Source: Pseudomonas fluorescens (GTDB lineage Bacteria > Pseudomonadota > Gammaproteobacteria > Pseudomonadales > Pseudomonadaceae). From it: a DNA stretch of 64,000 nucleotides. Each line of letters starts with the position of its first letter. Position 1 is the first letter of the stretch. The DNA lies in NCBI RefSeq assembly GCF_000967965.1, contig NZ_LACC01000026.1, positions 124,001-188,000 of the forward strand, given 5' to 3'. A program made the position numbers and the translations under genes. Below are positions 1 to 8,651 of this stretch, piece after piece. The notes beneath the pieces were generated by a model. That model saw only the letters and a program-made list of their open reading frames with translations, ran no database searches and was not told the DNA's origin.

Positions 1-385
1 ACTTCTTCACCGACGCCTCTTTCGGGCCGACGAGAGCGATCACCGAGTCGTAGTAGGCCTTGCTGAAGGCGATCTGTTTTTCCCGTTCTTCGGTCACCGA
101 CATCGAGGAAAATATCACGTCGATCTTCTTCGCCAACAGCGACGGAATGATGCCGTCCCACGCCACTTCCTTGATCTCGCAATCGGCTTTCATTTCGCTG
201 CACAGCTTGTGGATCAGGTCGACTTCGAAGCCCTTCCACTCGCCATTGGCCTGTTTTTCGGTGTACGGCGGATAGGGTTCCGCTGCCACCGCGAACCTGA
301 TCGGCTGTGCTTGAGCTGCGCTCATGCCGGCCAGCATTACGCAGGCCGCACCGGTCAACCAGTTTGCAAAACGTCGATTTCCCAT
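1..385 (-). CDS. ABC transporter substrate-binding protein, family 3 (partial)
   Basis: Only the N-terminal 128 codons are in the window; the gene runs off the left edge. The protein opens with a classic signal peptide (basic MGNRR, hydrophobic core, cleavage after SAAQA) followed by the family-3 solute-binding start, with motifs such as PYPPYTEK, GFEVDLIHKLC and SSMSVTEER. Such proteins bind polar amino acids or opines in the periplasm and deliver them to an ABC permease. The next gene on the same strand carries the matching type of ATPase 27 bp upstream, so the two form one uptake unit; the permeases are presumably beyond the window edge. The ligand is not readable from this fragment; arginine or a related amino acid is a guess from the neighbour. 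Confidence 0.88.
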   Translation of the reverse strand, partial: MGNRRFANWLTGAACVMLAGMSAAQAQPIRFAVAAEPYPPYTEKQANGEWKGFEVDLIHKLCSEMKADCEIKEVAWDGIIPSLLAKKIDVIFSSMSVTEEREKQIAFSKAYYDSVIALVGPKEASVKK

Positions 386-412
386 GTTGTTTTCCCGTCT
401 TTTTATGATGAG

Positions 413-2416
413 TTAGCGAGTCTGATGAGCGTTGACGAATTGCCGGCAACGCTCGCTGCGTGGGTGTACGAACACTTCGTCCGGCGAACCGGTTTCCTCG
501 ATCAGCCCTTGATGCAAATAGGCGACTTTGGAAGAGACATCGCGTGCAAAAGCCATTTCATGAGTCACCAGGATCATGGTCCGGCCTTCTTCGGCGAGGG
601 AGCGGATCACCCGCAGCACTTCCCCGACCAGTTCCGGGTCGAGTGCCGAGGTGGGTTCATCGAACAGCATGACCTTGGGCCGCATGGCCAGGGCCCGGGC
701 GATGGCCACCCGTTGTTGCTGTCCCCCGGAGAGAAACGCCGGGTACTCGTTGCGCTTGGCCGCCAGCCCGACGCGTTCGAGCAGGGCTTCGGCCCGTTCA
801 GTGGCCTCCGCACGGCTTTCACGCAGGACCTGGGTCGGCGCTTCGATGAGGTTTTCCAGCACCGTGCGATGGGGCCAGAGGTTGAAGTTCTGGAACACCA
901 TGCCCAGACTGGAACGGATGCGCACCAGCTGCTTGGCGTCCGACACCAGCGGTGCGCCGGGACGATTCTGGTTAAGGTGAATGCTTTCGCCATCGACCAG
1001 GATGCGTCCCTGATCCGGCACTTCGAGCATGTTGATGCAACGCAACAAGGTACTTTTGCCCGAGCCGCTGGCACCGATCAGGGAAATCACGTCGCCCTCG
1101 CGGGCGGTCAGGGAAACGCCCTTGAGCACTTCGATATTGCCGAAGCGTTTGTGCAGGCCATCGACCTCGATCATGGTCTTGGCCGCGACCGGTTGGACGG
1201 TCGCGGTGCTGGTCACCGTGCCGATCACCGGCCGCCGCGCCTCACCATTGAGTACCTGGACAAAGCCGCGAATGCGCTGACAAGCCTGTGCCAGTCGCTC
1301 GTCACTGAGGGTGAACGACAGCCGTACAAACCCCTGGGCCGGCTCACCGAATGCCGCCGCATCCAGCACCGAGACACCGGCTTCGCGCAGCAGGCGCCAG
1401 GCGAATTCCAGCGAGGTCAGGCCGGTGCCGCGCACGTCCACCAGCACGAACATGCCGGCATCGGGGTTGAGCACGCTGATGCCCGGGCAATCCGCCAGGC
1501 CGGACACCACCAGATCACGGCGACGACGATAGATCTCGCGCATGCCGTGGGTGACTTCAGCGTGGGATTGCACGGCCTTGAGCGCTGCTTCCATGACAAA
1601 CCCGGGCAAGCCGTACAGCATGCTCAACACCAGGGTTTCGACATGGTTGACCAAGGCTTCATTGGCCACGACCCAGCCGATGCGCCAACCGGTCATGGCA
1701 TGGGATTTGGACAGGCTGCCGATCACCACGCAGCGCTCGGCCATGCCCGGCAACGCCGCCAGGCTCAGGTGTTCACGCTCGTAGGCGAGGCTCTCGTAGA
1801 CCTCGTCCACCACCACCCACAGGTCATGGGCGATGGCGAGGTCGGCGATGGCTTGCAGTTCTTCGCGATTGAGTACCACGCCGGTGGGGTTGTTCGGGTT
1901 GGAGAAGAATATCGCCCGGGTGCGCGGGGTAATGGCCTTGGCCAACACGGCGGCATCGAGGCGAAAACCCGAGTCCGCCGCACAGGGCACCCGCACCAGC
2001 GTGGCGCCGGACGCCTTGAGCGTGGCTTCGTAAGTGACGTACATCGGATCGAAGGCAATCACTTCGTCGCCGGCACCGAGCAGGCACATCGAGGTGGCGA
2101 ACAAGGCGTTCTGCGCACCGGCCGTGAGAATCACGTTCGACGCCTGCAGTTCGCGGTCGATCAACTGGCTGTAGCGGTCGGCAATGGCCTCGCGCAGGGC
2201 CTGGCGGCCGGCGATCTCGGTGTAGTGGGTATCCCCTTCACGCAAGGCGTAGATGGCGGCATCGGTAATGAAATCGGGGGTGGGGAAATCCGGGTCGCCG
2301 ACGCTGAGGATGATCACGTCCTCGCCTTTGCGTTGTGCTGCGCTGGCCGCGTAGTGGATATCCCAAGCGGCAACGCCTTGGCCACTGATCCGTTCAACAA
2401 AGGGTGAAAACCGCAT
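413..2416 (-). CDS. Fusion: AruH-like aminotransferase + amino-acid ABC ATPase
   Basis: One uninterrupted 667-residue frame joins two enzymes. Residues 1-395 are a class I/II PLP aminotransferase very like arginine:pyruvate transaminase AruH: NPNNPTG at 173-179, Asp204, and the PLP lysine K237 in SLSKSHAMTGWR. Residues 414-667 are a HisP-type ATPase of polar amino-acid importers: Walker A GASGSGKST (448-456), signature LSGGQQQR (562-569), Walker B with D586-E587, H-loop H619. A roughly 20-residue Ala/Thr/Val linker separates them. I start at 2416 because GAGG lies 7 bp upstream and the match to AruH begins there; an in-frame extension to 2587 has no family match. The fusion would tie uptake energy to transamination of the imported substrate. 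The same locus encodes a binding protein but no separate ATPase in view. Confidence 0.87.
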   Translation of the reverse strand: MRFSPFVERISGQGVAAWDIHYAASAAQRKGEDVIILSVGDPDFPTPDFITDAAIYALREGDTHYTEIAGRQALREAIADRYSQLIDRELQASNVILTAGAQNALFATSMCLLGAGDEVIAFDPMYVTYEATLKASGATLVRVPCAADSGFRLDAAVLAKAITPRTRAIFFSNPNNPTGVVLNREELQAIADLAIAHDLWVVVDEVYESLAYEREHLSLAALPGMAERCVVIGSLSKSHAMTGWRIGWVVANEALVNHVETLVLSMLYGLPGFVMEAALKAVQSHAEVTHGMREIYRRRRDLVVSGLADCPGISVLNPDAGMFVLVDVRGTGLTSLEFAWRLLREAGVSVLDAAAFGEPAQGFVRLSFTLSDERLAQACQRIRGFVQVLNGEARRPVIGTVTSTATVQPVAAKTMIEVDGLHKRFGNIEVLKGVSLTAREGDVISLIGASGSGKSTLLRCINMLEVPDQGRILVDGESIHLNQNRPGAPLVSDAKQLVRIRSSLGMVFQNFNLWPHRTVLENLIEAPTQVLRESRAEATERAEALLERVGLAAKRNEYPAFLSGGQQQRVAIARALAMRPKVMLFDEPTSALDPELVGEVLRVIRSLAEEGRTMILVTHEMAFARDVSSKVAYLHQGLIEETGSPDEVFVHPRSERCRQFVNAHQTR

Positions 2417-2573
2417 GCCAGTGCCTCGTTCGAATTGAAGAAACGCAAGCCCGCAACCAGCCGGGGGAAGGTGGCCCCCAACATAGTCCAGACTGAACAC
2501 TCGTTCAACAGAAAACTCGCGAGGCTTCGCGTTCAGCGCAAACAGGTCGTTTTCACGACAGTCGCGCCGTTTT

Positions 2574-3980
2574 TCAGCACGGCGCAATCAAGCGACGTGA
2601 AACGATTTTGCTAATTGCTCCCAGCACCAGAGCCACGAGAATCAGCCCCGCAGCCACCGCAAACGTCAACCGCATCCCCTGCGCGATGGCCTCGGGTTGT
2701 GCCTGTAAAATATCGTCGCTGGCCGTGCCGAAGGCGAACACAGCGCCCATGACCGAGGCGCCGGTGATCAACCCGAGATTGCGTGACAGGCCGAGCAAAC
2801 CGGACATCACGCCACGTTGGTCCGACGCAATGTCCGCCATCACGGCGGTATTGTTCGCCGCCTGGAACAGCGCATAACCGGCGGTAATGACCGCCAGCGG
2901 CAGGATGTAGCCGGGCACACCGAACGCCATCGGCAAGGCCGGCATGATGCAAGCGCCGGTCAACATGCCGATCAACCCAATCGTGCTGGCTCGATACGTG
3001 CCCAAACGATCGACCCATCGGCCCGCCGGTACGCCTGCCAGCGCGGCCACCAGCGGACCCGTCGACATCGCCAACCCGACGCTCGCAGCATTCAACGCCA
3101 GTGCGCCAGAGAGGTAATACGGCCCTACCACCATGGTCGCCATGACCACGGTGGTCACCAGCATGCTCATGACGAATCCTGCGCTCATCTGCCAGTTACG
3201 GAACATCGTCAATCGGACCAGAGGCGACTTAGCCGTGTGCTCGACGAATACAAACACGCACAGCCCAAAAACCGTCACCAGCAACAGCGTCATGTTCAGC
3301 GCCCCCAGGCTGCCACGCCCAATGGTCATCGCCAGTGCATAAGCCAGCAGCATCAGAACCAGTACCAGCGTGCCGAGCACATCGAAGCCCGCTCGATCCA
3401 CCCTCCTCTCACTGCGATCACGATCATTCGGCAAAAAGTAGAGCGAGAGCCCAATCGCCAAAACACCCACAGGAACATTGACCAGAAAAATTGCCCGCCA
3501 CCCCAGATTGGCAATCAAAAAACCTCCAAGGGTCGGCCCCAGCGAAGTGCCAATCGCCGACATCGTGCCGAGCACGCCCATCGCGCTGCCCATTTTTTCC
3601 TTGGGCACCGCCCCGCTCACCAGCGCCATGGTCAGCGCCATCATGGTGGCCGCGCCGACGCCCTGTAAGGCCCGGGCGGCAATCAGCAACCACAGATTGG
3701 GCGCCAGGGCGCAGAGGAGCGAGGCGACGGTGAACAACGCAATGCCGATCAGCAGCAATCGCCGCCGCCCCATGAGGTCGCCGAGCCGGCCGACGCTGAC
3801 GATCAGCGCGGTGATGCTCAGCAAGTAGGCGAGCACCACCCACTGCACGGCCTGGAACGACGCTGAAAACGCCTCGGCCAGTGTCGGTAAACCCACGTTG
3901 GCAATGCTGGTGCCCAGGGACGACAGCAGCATGGATAACGACAGGCTGGCCAAGGCGCCCCGGATCGATATGGACTTCAT
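2574..3980 (-). CDS. MFS drug-type exporter (DHA2-like, 14-TM class)
   Basis: The 468-residue protein is hydrophobic throughout, with an N-terminal half typical of EmrB/QacA-type proton antiporters: MFS motif A as GRLGDLMGRRR after the second helix and the motif C-like stretch with GPTLGGFLI in helix 5. About 14 membrane segments can be drawn. It should export small toxic compounds across the inner membrane. The start at 3980 is fixed by GAGGAG 9 bp upstream; a longer TTG start would bury that site. It is divergent from the LysR gene at 4121, which probably controls it. The substrate cannot be told from sequence. Confidence 0.85.
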   Translation of the reverse strand: MKSISIRGALASLSLSMLLSSLGTSIANVGLPTLAEAFSASFQAVQWVVLAYLLSITALIVSVGRLGDLMGRRRLLLIGIALFTVASLLCALAPNLWLLIAARALQGVGAATMMALTMALVSGAVPKEKMGSAMGVLGTMSAIGTSLGPTLGGFLIANLGWRAIFLVNVPVGVLAIGLSLYFLPNDRDRSERRVDRAGFDVLGTLVLVLMLLAYALAMTIGRGSLGALNMTLLLVTVFGLCVFVFVEHTAKSPLVRLTMFRNWQMSAGFVMSMLVTTVVMATMVVGPYYLSGALALNAASVGLAMSTGPLVAALAGVPAGRWVDRLGTYRASTIGLIGMLTGACIMPALPMAFGVPGYILPLAVITAGYALFQAANNTAVMADIASDQRGVMSGLLGLSRNLGLITGASVMGAVFAFGTASDDILQAQPEAIAQGMRLTFAVAAGLILVALVLGAISKIVSRRLIAPC

Positions 3981-4050
3981 TTTCTCGCGACTCCTCAAAT
4001 AGTTGTCCCGAGCCTAAGCCTGGCCATAAGATGGCGGAAGACGCAGCATT

Positions 4051-4067
4051 TGCACTTTATACGTGCA
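4051..4067. promoter_or_regulatory. Candidate LysR operator between MFS gene and lysR
   Basis: In the 140 bp between the divergent starts sits TGCAC-N7-GTGCA, a perfect 5-bp dyad in an AT-rich core, matching the T-N11-A form of LysR-family sites. A wider pair, ATGGCG (4031-4036) and CGCCAT (4073-4078), encloses it. Location and form fit a site for the adjacent regulator; binding is inferred. Confidence 0.4.
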
Positions 4068-4120
4068 TATAACGCCATCTCATCCACAAACCAGGGCTCG
4101 CTCCTACAGGAATTGATTCG

Positions 4121-5008
<888 letters not shown>

Positions 5009-5024
5009 TCCGGTGGCTCCCCGC

Positions 5025-5477
5025 CTACTCCTTCAGGATCAGCAGCGGCTCGCCTTTGTTCACGATGTAGGTCGCCAGCTCCGAGGCCTTGTCCTGGCCC
5101 ACGTTCTTCGCCACATGGGCGACGCCTTCGGGGATGTACAACGAATCACCGGCCTTGAGCGTCACCGGTGCCCGCCCTTCCAGTTGATACTCGAAGGTGC
5201 CGCTGATCACATGCGCCACCTCTACACCCGGGTGAGCATGTTTGGGCGACGTCACGCCCGGATCGAAGTCCACGAGCACCTGAAGGACTTCGCGGTTGGC
5301 GGCGCCCAGGTCTTCGTGTACCAGGTCGGTGCGGTGCAGGCCCTGCTGCCAGCTTTTCATCGCCGGGGCCGGCTGGGTTTCCTGGGCTTGAGAGAGGCTC
5401 GCTACGGTCGCGAGCCCTGCGGCGGCCAGGACCAGACCAAGCTTGCCGAGGGTGTGACGGGTGTGGGTACGCAACAT
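5025..5477 (-). CDS. Exported cupin-domain protein
   Basis: 150 residues: a signal peptide (LGKLGLVLAAAGLATVASLSQA), then a single small beta-barrel cupin. The cupin metal-binding pattern is visible as HAHPG...E (HPGVEVAHVISG) in motif 1 and PEGVAHVAKN in motif 2. Related periplasmic cupins bind a metal, but the substrate is usually unknown. Its stop lies only 17 bp from the convergent lysR stop, and it stands alone on its strand. Confidence 0.75.
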   Translation of the reverse strand: MLRTHTRHTLGKLGLVLAAAGLATVASLSQAQETQPAPAMKSWQQGLHRTDLVHEDLGAANREVLQVLVDFDPGVTSPKHAHPGVEVAHVISGTFEYQLEGRAPVTLKAGDSLYIPEGVAHVAKNVGQDKASELATYIVNKGEPLLILKE

Positions 5478-5660
5478 TGTCTTTCCTCCAGTTGAACCAC
5501 GCCGGGTCGCGCCGAAAGTGGCGCGATGCCGGTGGTTCCATTTGAAGGCTGTCGTGTATCGCCCGGGTGTCGGGAAACGGCGGTTTTGTATGCTGGGGTA
5601 ACGGCGGGCGTTGCGGATACCTGCGGATACAAAGCCGCAACTGCCGGCACGTCGTTGGTC

Positions 5661-6188
5661 TTATTCCCTCGCTGTTACCGGATCGGCCCCGCGACTGCCC
5701 TTGAACGCTTCGCGCCGGGCGCTGCGTTCGGCGACATAGGCGGCACTTGGCTCACTGATCAGGTCGGCGCGGCGCAATGGCTGCCCGCAATGGGCACACA
5801 GCGGACCGAGCCCGGCGGGCTCGCCGCAACTGCGGTGGGTATAGACCACCGCCAGGCCTTCCTCGGGCGACTTGCACCAGGTTTCACCCCAGGCCCGCAA
5901 CGCCAGGACCACCGAGTAAAACGCGTCGCCTTTTTCCGTGAGGTGATATTCGTAGCGTTTTGGCCGTTCGCTGTAAGCGCGGCGCTCTACAAGCCCGTCG
6001 GCCCCCATGCTCTTCAAGCGCGCCGCGACCATTTGCGGCGTACCGCCGGTCTGCGCCTGGATGTCGTCAAAGCGATGGCTGCCCATGAACAGTTCGCGCA
6101 AGACCAGCACCGTCCAGCGGTCGCCCACGACGGCTTCGGCCCGGGAAATCGGACACAGGGTTTCAGAAACAGTTGTTTTCACCGACAT
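5661..6188 (-). CDS. HxlR-family winged-helix regulator with zinc-ribbon-like tail
   Basis: 175 residues. The first ~110 are an HxlR/MarR-like winged helix: CPISRAEAVVGDRWTVLVLRE is the hallmark HxlR opening with its conserved Cys12, followed by the recognition region TGGTPQMVAARLK and the wing RPKRYEYHLTEKG. After it comes an extension with cysteines C..C..C (SCGEP, LCAHCGQPL), possibly a small metal-binding ribbon. It is divergent from the hydrolase-dehydrogenase pair at 6288-8485, 99 bp away, and is the likely regulator of that pair. Confidence 0.82.
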   Translation of the reverse strand: MSVKTTVSETLCPISRAEAVVGDRWTVLVLRELFMGSHRFDDIQAQTGGTPQMVAARLKSMGADGLVERRAYSERPKRYEYHLTEKGDAFYSVVLALRAWGETWCKSPEEGLAVVYTHRSCGEPAGLGPLCAHCGQPLRRADLISEPSAAYVAERSARREAFKGSRGADPVTARE

Positions 6189-6287
6189 GCGGTATTGCCT
6201 CCTTCCTAGTTACTATGGTTATCATATCAACGTAAATTTTGAGCAACTACACTTCACCATCCACGGATTATTTTGCGGAGAACCGTC

Positions 6288-6920
6288 ATGTCCAATGCCA
6301 CCTACCCTCTTGACCGGACTGCCTATCTGTTGGTCGACCCCTACAACGACTTTCTGTCGGATGGCGGAAAGATCTACCCCTTGATCGAGCCCATTGCCAA
6401 GCAAGTCGGCCTGCTCGACAACCTGCGTACGCTTGATCGCACCATTCGCGCGCTCAACATCCCGGTGGTCATCGTACCGCACCGCCGCTGGGAAAAAGGC
6501 GACTACGAAAACTGGGATCACCCAAGCCCCACCCAGTGCAAGGTCATGCATATGCACCACTTCGCACGGGGCGAATGGGGCGGTGAATGGCACCCCGACT
6601 TCGCGCCGAAGGACGGCGACATCGTCGTGCAGGAGCATTGGGGCTCCAGCGGTTTTGCCAATACCGACCTCGATTTCCGCCTCAAGCAGAAAGGTATCAC
6701 CCACGTGATCATCGTCGGCCTGCTGGCCAATACCTGCATCGAGGCAACCGCCCGTTACGCTCAGGAACTCGGCTATCACGTCACCCTGGTACGGGATGCG
6801 ACCGCCGCCTTCAAGCCGGAAATGATGCATTCGGCCCATGAGCTCAACGGCCCGACCTTCGCTCACGCCATCCTGACCACCGATGAACTGGTTGCCGCGC
6901 TGGCAAAGGCAGGTGCGTGA
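6288..6920 (+). CDS. Isochorismatase-like cysteine hydrolase
   Basis: 210 residues with the isochorismatase fold. Nucleophile C150 lies in LLANTCIEATARYA and the acidic residue D17 in LLVDPYNDF. The usual catalytic lysine stretch (K..yS.F..T.L) instead reads VVQEHWGSSGFANTDLD, so no lysine is at the normal place; the N...T.L part is kept. Start 6288 follows GCGGAG; the upstream alternative has no ribosome site. The stop overlaps the start of the dehydrogenase (TGATG), so the two are translated together. Family members hydrolyse amides, carbamates or vinyl ethers; the substrate here is unknown. Confidence 0.82.
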   Translation: MSNATYPLDRTAYLLVDPYNDFLSDGGKIYPLIEPIAKQVGLLDNLRTLDRTIRALNIPVVIVPHRRWEKGDYENWDHPSPTQCKVMHMHHFARGEWGGEWHPDFAPKDGDIVVQEHWGSSGFANTDLDFRLKQKGITHVIIVGLLANTCIEATARYAQELGYHVTLVRDATAAFKPEMMHSAHELNGPTFAHAILTTDELVAALAKAGA

Positions 6921-8485
6921 TGCAGTTGACCGGCAAACTGCTGATCGGCGCCAGCGATGTCGCCGCCAGCGAAGGCACCCTGAAGGCGCTCAATCCCGCG
7001 ATCAACCAGCCGATTGAACCGGCGTTCGCACTGGGTGGTGTGGCCGATGTCGACCGGGCTGCGACCCTGGCCGATGAAGCATTCGATGTCTACAGCCATA
7101 CCACGCTTGCCGTGCGTGCGGCGTTTCTCGAACGCATCGCCGACAATCTCGATAGCGTTCGTGGAGCGCTGGCTGCACGGGCCGCCCTGGAAACCGGCGT
7201 ACCCGAGGCACAACTGGAAGGCGAGGCAATCAAAGCGGCCACCCAGTTCCGCCAGTTCGCCGATGTGGTGCGCACCGGGCGCTTCCTGCAACTGGCCATT
7301 GATCCCGCACAACCGGAGCGCCAGCCACGCCCGCGCATGGACCATCGCCTGCAAAAAATCGCCATCGGCCCGGTGGCGATTTTCGGCGCGAGCAATTTCC
7401 CCATCGCCTACTCGGTGGCCGGCGGCGATACTGCGTCGGCGCTGGCGGCGGGTTCGACCGTCATTCTCAAGGCGCACAACGCGCATCCCGGCGCCTCGGA
7501 AATCCAGGCCCGCGCTATCCGCCAGGCGGTGCAAGACAGCGAATTGCCCGAAGGCGTGTTCTCCATGGTGCGCGGCTCCGGCAATGCCATCGGCGAAGCG
7601 CTGGTCGATCATCCGCTGATCAAGGCCGTGACCTTCACCGGTTCCGAACAAGGTGGCATGGCGCTGTATCGGCGTGCGCAGTTACGTCCCGATCCGATTC
7701 CGGTCTTCGCCGAAATGACCAGCGTCAACCCGACCTTCATCCTGCCCCAAGCTCTCGCCGAACGCGGCGCGCAGATCGGTGATGGCTTTGTTGAGCGCAT
7801 GCTGGTCAACGTCGGGCAAGCCTGCCTCAAACCGGCCATTCTGGTTGCCGTCGAAGGTCCAGGATTTGCAGCGCTGCGCCACGCCATGAGCAAACGCGTG
7901 AGCGAAGCACCGGCACGCACGATGCTGACACCGGGCATCCATGGGGCGTACCTGAAAGGGCTGTGTACAATGGAAAGCGCCGGCGCCAGCCTCGTCGCCG
8001 TTGGCTCGACATCGACCGCAGAATTCGATGGCCGCTCGGCGCTGTTCGAGGTCGATGGCCAACGCTTTCTCGCCGAGACGTTGCTTTCGCAGGAGGTATT
8101 CGGCCCGTTCGCGCTGCTGGTGAAGGTCAGGGATGAAGATGAACTGTTGCGGGTCGCGCGCTCATTGAAGGGGCAACTCAGCGCGACCCTGCATCTTGAA
8201 CAGGACGATTTGCCACTGGCCCGTCGCTTGCTGCCAACCCTGGAGCGACGCACCGGACGCATCGAGGTCAATGCCTTCGCCCATCCGCAGGAAGTGTGTT
8301 TCGCCACCGTGCATGGCGGGCCGTTTCCGGCGACCTCGGACAGTCGTTTTACTTCGGTGGGCATGACCGCCATCGAGCGTTTCCTGCGCCCGGTGGCCTA
8401 CCAGGGCTTTCCCGATGCCCTGCTGCCGGAGGCTCTGCGCGAGGGTAATCCGTTGGGGCTGCCGCGAGTTGTGGATGGTCATTGA
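6920..8485 (+). CDS. Alpha-ketoglutarate-semialdehyde-type aldehyde dehydrogenase
   Basis: 521 residues of the aldehyde dehydrogenase superfamily, closest in feel to 2,5-dioxovalerate (ketoglutaric semialdehyde) dehydrogenases. Visible: the catalytic Asn159 in FGASNFPIAY, K184 in VILKAHN, the NAD motif FTGSEQGG (239-246), general base E265 in VFAEMTSVNP, and nucleophile C302 in NVGQACLKPA. The usual GQFCTNPG around the cysteine is altered to GQACLKPA. The ATG at 6920 overlaps the hydrolase stop and is preferred over the GTG one codon earlier. Hydrolase plus dehydrogenase suggests sequential steps in breakdown of an amide- or lactam-containing sugar acid or amino acid, but this is inference. 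Confidence 0.83.
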   Translation: MQLTGKLLIGASDVAASEGTLKALNPAINQPIEPAFALGGVADVDRAATLADEAFDVYSHTTLAVRAAFLERIADNLDSVRGALAARAALETGVPEAQLEGEAIKAATQFRQFADVVRTGRFLQLAIDPAQPERQPRPRMDHRLQKIAIGPVAIFGASNFPIAYSVAGGDTASALAAGSTVILKAHNAHPGASEIQARAIRQAVQDSELPEGVFSMVRGSGNAIGEALVDHPLIKAVTFTGSEQGGMALYRRAQLRPDPIPVFAEMTSVNPTFILPQALAERGAQIGDGFVERMLVNVGQACLKPAILVAVEGPGFAALRHAMSKRVSEAPARTMLTPGIHGAYLKGLCTMESAGASLVAVGSTSTAEFDGRSALFEVDGQRFLAETLLSQEVFGPFALLVKVRDEDELLRVARSLKGQLSATLHLEQDDLPLARRLLPTLERRTGRIEVNAFAHPQEVCFATVHGGPFPATSDSRFTSVGMTAIERFLRPVAYQGFPDALLPEALREGNPLGLPRVVDGH

Positions 8486-8508
8486 CGAAAAAAAGACGAA
8501 CATTCTTT

Positions 8509-8602
8509 CTGTGGTGAGGGAGCTTGCTCCCGCTGGGGCGCGAAGCGGCCCCAAAAATGGGACTGCTACGCAGTCCAACGGGAGCAAGCTCCCTCGCCAC
8601 AG
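8509..8602. repeat. REPIN: inverted pair of Pseudomonas REP elements
   Basis: The outer arms CTGTGGTGAGGGAGCTTGC (8509 on) and its complement (to 8602) match over 24 bp with one mismatch. Inside each arm lie shorter hairpins (GGGGCGCGAAGCGGCCCC at 8535-8552; GGACTGCTACGCAGTCC). This is the form of a REP doublet. It sits between two convergent genes, where it can also end transcription from both sides. A single related element is at 63539-63583. Confidence 0.85.
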
Positions 8603-8651
8603 GTTCTTTATTGTTCGCTCTGTCTCTTGAATGAACGGAATTACGCTCCTG

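Noticed and set aside
209..2407. 732-codon plus-strand frame opposite the aminotransferase-ATPase fusion
   Set aside because: It is the antisense shadow of a clear enzyme frame, rich in His/Gln/Gly as such shadows are in high-GC DNA, and matches no family.
2417..2587. Extension of the aminotransferase fusion to the upstream in-frame start at 2587
   Set aside because: The extra 57 residues match nothing, and a good ribosome site precedes the ATG at 2416.
4082..4117. Short CTCGCTCCTACAGG-type stretches here, near 24988 and near 27072
   Set aside because: They look like decayed REP pieces but lack a paired arm or clear hairpin, so I did not list them as elements.
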